Shown in pieces: positions 60,814 through 64,000 of a stretch of DNA of 64,000 nt (position 1 is the first letter of the stretch; each line of letters opens with the position of its first letter). A program made the translations under genes and the position numbers. The notes below the pieces were generated by a model, which saw only the letters and a program-made list of their open reading frames with translations, was not told where the DNA came from and searched no databases. Source of the stretch: an uncultured Lachnospiraceae bacterium (lineage in GTDB: Bacteria; Bacillota; Clostridia; Lachnospirales; Lachnospiraceae). The DNA is taken from contig CAJUPJ010000001.1 in the NCBI GenBank assembly GCA_910588655.1, positions 171,685 to 235,684 of the forward strand, read 5' to 3'.

Positions 60814-61782
60814 ATGGGCGATTTATATGATGGGGTGTTCCGGACAATTTTAAATGATTGCCGGCAACTTGTTATTCCAGTTATCAATGAGATTTTCCAT
60901 GAAGATTATACTGGTAATGAAAAAGTAGAGTTCAGCCCTAATGAGCATTTTTTAGACCAGCAGGATGCAGCAGATGTAAAAAGGGTAACGGACACTAATT
61001 TTAAAATCTTTGGAAAAGTTGTCAAAAAATACCATCTTGAATGTGAAAGCGGGTATCCAGATGGCAAGCTTACAATCCGTTTATTTGAGTATGATGCCCA
61101 GATAGCACTTGATGAAGGGGAAATTACGAATGAAACACTGACGTTGACATTTCCAAATACAGCGGTATTGCATTTGAGGGTACGTAAAAAGACACCAGAC
61201 AAAATGCAGTATGTGATTGTTACGCCAGGTGGGACAGTAAGGTATGATGTGCCAGTTATGAAGGTGCAGACATATTCATTAGATGATATTTTTGACAAAC
61301 ATCTGCTTATGTTATTGCCATTTTATATTTTTTCATATGAGAACAGCTTTTCTGAATACAATAGTAATAACCAGAAGCTGGCAGAGCTGGAGGCAGAATA
61401 TAAGGAAATACTGGAAAGGCTTGGTGCAATGGAAGAACAGGGTAAAATTGGAACGTTTGATAAGCGTACTATTATAGAGCTTTCCAGGGATGTAATAAAG
61501 GAAACCGCACAGAAATATGAGAATGTGCAGAAAGGTGTAGGTGGTATTATGGGCGGAGCATTGATAGAAACAGAAGCCAGAAGGCTGAAGAATGAAGGTA
61601 TACGTGAAGGTATGCGTGAAGGTATGCGTGAGGGTATACGTGAAGGCAGGCAGGAAGGCAGACAGGAAGGAATGGTTTATGCATATTATGAAATGAATAT
61701 GAATACTAATGAGATTGCCAGCAAAGTAAATCTTACAGAAACAGAGGTGCTTGAGATTATTAAGAAAATGGGTAAGTCCTGA
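60814..61782 (+). CDS. Rpn-like PD-(D/E)XK nuclease family protein
   Basis: The 322-residue protein belongs to the Rpn/YhgA-type group of recombination-promoting nucleases often labelled transposase-like. It starts MGDLYDGVFRTILNDCRQLV. It has the nuclease-core strands YHLECESGYPDGKLTIRLFEYDAQIA (Glu and Asp/Gln in place) and a helical arm. A tandem repeat of EG(I/M)R and EGRQ units (61594-61665) is followed by a small HTH-like tail NTNEIASKVNLTETEVLEIIK. Start: the ATG at 60814 behind GGGAGG. It is flanked by about 66-base direct repeats that carry terminators. Such genes spread and vary rapidly; exact function is unsettled. Confidence 0.78.
   Translation: MGDLYDGVFRTILNDCRQLVIPVINEIFHEDYTGNEKVEFSPNEHFLDQQDAADVKRVTDTNFKIFGKVVKKYHLECESGYPDGKLTIRLFEYDAQIALDEGEITNETLTLTFPNTAVLHLRVRKKTPDKMQYVIVTPGGTVRYDVPVMKVQTYSLDDIFDKHLLMLLPFYIFSYENSFSEYNSNNQKLAELEAEYKEILERLGAMEEQGKIGTFDKRTIIELSRDVIKETAQKYENVQKGVGGIMGGALIETEARRLKNEGIREGMREGMREGIREGRQEGRQEGMVYAYYEMNMNTNEIASKVNLTETEVLEIIKKMGKS
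61594..61665 (+). repeat. In-frame 12-bp tandem repeat, six units
   Basis: Four GAAGGTATRCGT-type units are followed by two GAAGGCAGRCAG units inside the Rpn-like gene. Each encodes EG(I/M)R or EGRQ, so copy-number change keeps the frame and only alters linker length. Confidence 0.85.
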
Positions 61783-61795
61783 AATAATGTGGAAT

Positions 61796-61862
61796 AAAAA
61801 AGAAACCTCATCTAATTAATAAATGTGGTTTCTTTTTAAAGTTTTTACTTTCCTGCAATAAG
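61796..61862. terminator. Terminator that is also the right direct repeat
   Basis: AAAGAAACCTCAT...AATGTGGTTTCTTTTT (61799-61835) is a hairpin serving the Rpn-like gene on the plus strand and, with its A-rich left flank, probably the convergent BlaI-like gene. It resembles 60641-60705 over its whole length. Confidence 0.8.
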
Positions 61863-61881
61863 TATTTACGCATTAAGAAGT

Positions 61882-62295
61882 TTACTTATTGTATTTGCTT
61901 ATCAGTTCTTCTATCTGCTCAATGTCCTGCTTAACCTGTGCAGGGTCTTCCTCTGTGTCTAAAAGTGCTGATAAAATAGAAACTTTAGAAACTTTCTTAC
62001 TTAATGACTGGTATTCAGAAGTCATCTTAAACAGTAAAAATTCTTCCTGTGTAACCATTGACTTGTAACTACGTGTAAGAACAGTGCCACTGTAAACAAT
62101 ATCAGCAACTTCAATCAGGTTGTTTTTAAGTAATTTCCTAAGGACTGCCTGTACAGTGTTCATTGTAAGTTCAGGTTTTGCCTTAACAATTAAAGCAGCG
62201 GTTTTTGGTTCATCACTATCCCATAAGATGTTCATAACATCCATATCACGCTTTGTCAGATTGATATTAATCATCTGCTTATGTTTTTGTTTCAT
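61882..62295 (-). CDS. BlaI/MecI-family transcriptional repressor
   Basis: The 137-residue protein has the Penicillinase_R winged helix: NLTKRDMDVMNILWDSDEPK, then TMNTVQAVLRKLLKNNLI, and a C-terminal dimerisation region (about 85-135). In classical systems the repressor is cleaved by a BlaR1/MecR1 sensor protease; no such gene, nor a beta-lactamase or copper gene, is next to it. The middle is slightly changed from the usual KGWIxR-type wing (VYSGTVLTRSYKS). AAAGGAG lies 6 bases before the ATG. Its target is unknown. Confidence 0.82.
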   Translation of the reverse strand: MKQKHKQMININLTKRDMDVMNILWDSDEPKTAALIVKAKPELTMNTVQAVLRKLLKNNLIEVADIVYSGTVLTRSYKSMVTQEEFLLFKMTSEYQSLSKKVSKVSILSALLDTEEDPAQVKQDIEQIEELISKYNK

Positions 62296-62476
62296 GATTT
62301 ATTTCTCCTTTAACTTTAGTTAATAATTTTAAATAAGCAAATCCAAAAGTAACTTCTTAAATATTAGCTAGGTAGTAATTAAACATATTATATATTGTAA
62401 TTACAAAAAAGTCAAATGAATTTAACAATAAAATTAAAACTTATATTTTGTTACAAAGTATATTTATATAATTCAG

Positions 62477-63646
62477 TTAATCCAGTCTGTCTATTGTACT
62501 TTTTATAATGGATGCTGCTTCTGGTTCTTTTGTGCAGCCAAGCCTGTAAACTGGGATTTTCTGGATTATTTTTTCTGCAAATTCCAGGTTTTTCTGGAGA
62601 AGCATAGAATCCCATGAAGGTGAAACAAGTCTTTGCATAATTGAAAGTGCCTGGTCATAATTAGCCAGTTTTACAACTTTATTTACAGCTGCCTGTCTTA
62701 AAAATATAATTCCGCCAAGCGGATAACCTGCTGTTGTAAATATTCCAGATGTGCCGCACCAAGGCAACCCATATGTCACAGGAAGATTGTCCTTAATGCT
62801 TATTATATTTAAGTCCCCGTTAAGTACAGGTGTATTATATATTTTATTCCAGAGGGCTGTATGGGTGGATTTACCAGTGCCTGAACATCCAGAAAAAAGC
62901 CACGCCTTTCCTTTATATAGTATTGAAGCTGAATGTATAACAAACATTCCATGCTGTTGTGCTGCTATAAGAAATGCAAAACGGAGTGCATGGAATATAT
63001 GGCATGCATGTTCTGTATTTATTGAAGGAAAACAGTAAATATCTGCGGCAGAGCCATCTTTTGACACTTTCATTTCATATATTCCATATTCTTCTGGAAA
63101 TGTAAATATATATGAGCTGCCAGACTGGCCTTCTGTACCAGTGTCTATTATAGAAACAGTCCTGTTTCTTACAAGTATATTTCCATTAATATGCCATCTT
63201 GGATTTCCTTTATAGAAATGGACATATTGCTGGTACTGCATATCCCCGGCAGGGCAGGAAAAATCCTTGAAATATTTTTCAAAAACCATATCCGGACCGT
63301 CATATGCAATTTTAATATTACCTATCTGGAAATATTTTGCGTGGGAAGACGGGACAATACTGGATTTTGGCAGGTTTTCCAGAATTCCGTATGATACAAG
63401 GATGTTTTCATATTCTGTAATATCAGCCAGTATATCCTGCATGTTCTCTATGCCAGTATCATATTTATTACAAAGAACACTGGCAATCTGTTCTTTATCC
63501 ATTCCTTCGCATATTAAATCCCATATAAGGGCAGCAGCGGGGTTAAGCTTTAACTCTGGCATATGGTCTGCAATATTCTGTCCATATGGGAGCAGACATG
63601 GGATGCCACAGATATTTGTTTTAATAAATCCGTCTTTTGGCTTCAT
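62477..63646 (-). CDS. PqqD-like domain fused to an HPr-kinase-like domain
   Basis: The 389-residue protein has an N-terminal PqqD-like winged fold at about 10-95 (LKLNPAAALIWDLICEGMDKE). The C-terminal part resembles HPr kinase/phosphorylase: FVIHSASILYKGKAW, Walker A GCSGTGKST at 253-261 and the acidic PVLNGDLN near 273-280. PqqD-like domains bind leader peptides in RiPP pathways, and HprK-like kinases modify lasso-type precursors. The fusion therefore suggests peptide maturation or phosphorylation, though no precursor or cyclase is visible in the window. Translation starts at ATG 63646 behind GGGAGG and a hairpin. Regions up- and downstream could be decisive. Confidence 0.7.
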   Translation of the reverse strand: MKPKDGFIKTNICGIPCLLPYGQNIADHMPELKLNPAAALIWDLICEGMDKEQIASVLCNKYDTGIENMQDILADITEYENILVSYGILENLPKSSIVPSSHAKYFQIGNIKIAYDGPDMVFEKYFKDFSCPAGDMQYQQYVHFYKGNPRWHINGNILVRNRTVSIIDTGTEGQSGSSYIFTFPEEYGIYEMKVSKDGSAADIYCFPSINTEHACHIFHALRFAFLIAAQQHGMFVIHSASILYKGKAWLFSGCSGTGKSTHTALWNKIYNTPVLNGDLNIISIKDNLPVTYGLPWCGTSGIFTTAGYPLGGIIFLRQAAVNKVVKLANYDQALSIMQRLVSPSWDSMLLQKNLEFAEKIIQKIPVYRLGCTKEPEAASIIKSTIDRLD

Positions 63647-63652
63647 AATAAT

Positions 63653-63678
63653 CCTCCCATGCCGCCTAAAGGCGGCAT
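63653..63678 (-). promoter_or_regulatory. Hairpin abutting the ribosome site of the PqqD-HprK-like gene
   Basis: On the minus strand ATGCCGCC (63671-63678) pairs with GGCGGCAT (63659-63666) around TTTA, directly before GGGAGG (63653-63658) and 7 bases before the ATG. The arrangement and the block GGCGGCATGGGAGG match the kinase leader at 11.06 kb. Confidence 0.6.
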
Positions 63679-63930
63679 AAATAATAAAACGAGTAAATCT
63701 GTTTATGGAATTTACTATATCTTAGGTAGCGTTTTTGGCTGCCTTAGATATATTTTTCACACTAACTGCTTTTAGTAAGTTTTTATAACAGGAAACTGCT
63801 TATATAATGAATTTACCATGTTCCGCCGGCTAAAACAACTTATATCTGGAATTTATATTAATTATTTTTGTTATTTTTTTGTCAAAAGGTGTAGACTAAA
63901 ACGCAATTTTGTGAGAAAATATTACCAGGA

Positions 63931-63949
63931 CTGTGGCACTATGCCACAG
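63931..63949. promoter_or_regulatory. Dyad before the last gene of the window
   Basis: CTGTGGCA and TGCCACAG (63931-63949) form a perfect 8-bp dyad around CTA, 24 bases before the start codon of the final gene. It could be an operator or leader hairpin. No clear -35/-10 pair was found in 63679-63930, which holds no gene; there is a weak hairpin with TAGGTAGC/GCTGCCT arms near 63723-63745. Confidence 0.5.
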
Positions 63950-63973
63950 ATAATAAGCATTATTGAAAGGAGC

Positions 63974-64000
63974 ATGAACATGATTTATTCACAGGAAGTA
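63974..64000 (+). CDS. Start of an unidentified gene (cut by window end)
   Basis: The ATG at 63974 follows GAAAGGAG and opens MNMIYSQEV, then the window ends. Nine codons are too few to name a family. It is divergent from the PqqD-HprK-like gene and may belong to the same locus. Confidence 0.6.

Overview
The window reads as the chromosome of a low-G+C, anaerobic, spore-forming and probably flagellated member of the Clostridia, most likely family Lachnospiraceae. The reasons are an AT-rich sequence with many ATA isoleucine codons and strong GGAGG ribosome sites, a clostridial-type Spo0A, a SpoIIM-family protein, a FliK-like protein, a chemoreceptor, DapL, GatCAB in place of a glutaminyl-tRNA synthetase route, a HydE-family radical SAM enzyme and an ABC-type maltodextrin locus. 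Genus cannot be fixed from the sequence alone. No prophage, intact transposase, CRISPR array or rRNA operon was seen.

Layout. 1-5.5 kb: 3' part of uvrA, a YfbR-like HD nucleotidase, then a leftward HydE-like/winged-helix pair. 5.7-8.3 kb: a soluble LytS-like kinase with its regulator, then spo0A. 8.5-15.4 kb: a stand-alone dnaK, an OmpR/HK two-component pair and a MacB-like ABC transporter. 15.4-16.7 kb: three large palindromic repeats around a tRNA-Pro(CGG). 16.9-25.8 kb: a chemoreceptor with a sugar-binding lipoprotein, dapL, a DUF1002 protein, gatCAB and a PilZ protein. 25.8-34.6 kb: the FliK-like protein, decayed fragments, and a series of membrane or surface proteins (zinc PLC-like, C39 peptidase, SpoIIM, SBP family 5, leucine-rich repeats). 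34.8-43.5 kb: a LacI regulator and MATE pump, then a maltodextrin operon (binding protein, two permeases, malQ) under a dense array of LacI-like half-sites, followed by a second LacI gene. 43.6-48.5 kb: a dinD-like remnant, RtcB, a secreted-protein paralogue and a TadZ/CpaE-like ATPase. 48.5-54.8 kb: a glutamine-synthetase-like gene, an ANTAR regulator, carA and carB in a tight run. 54.8-58.4 kb: a leftward cluster of paralogous surface proteins and a matrixin-type peptidase, mostly broken, ending in a carAB scar. 58.4-64 kb: VanW protein, methyltransferase, Rpn-like protein between direct repeats, BlaI-like regulator, and a PqqD-HprK-like fusion at the edge.

The two strongest unexplained observations are these. 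(1) Seven large intergenic palindromic elements of about 170-345 bp share a conserved inner hairpin, while their outer and apical stems change sequence on both arms at once, as expected of a mobile or expressed structured RNA. (2) The glutamine-synthetase-like protein, by motif comparison, has lost four of the six metal-binding residues and the flap glutamate. It sits directly upstream of an ANTAR regulator and the glutamine-consuming carAB genes, so it looks like a regulatory pseudoenzyme rather than a working GlnA. Other items are a pair of near-identical hairpin-plus-RBS leaders 52 kb apart, a fold-back inverted duplication inside a gene remnant, and in-frame stops in two genes of the surface-protein cluster.
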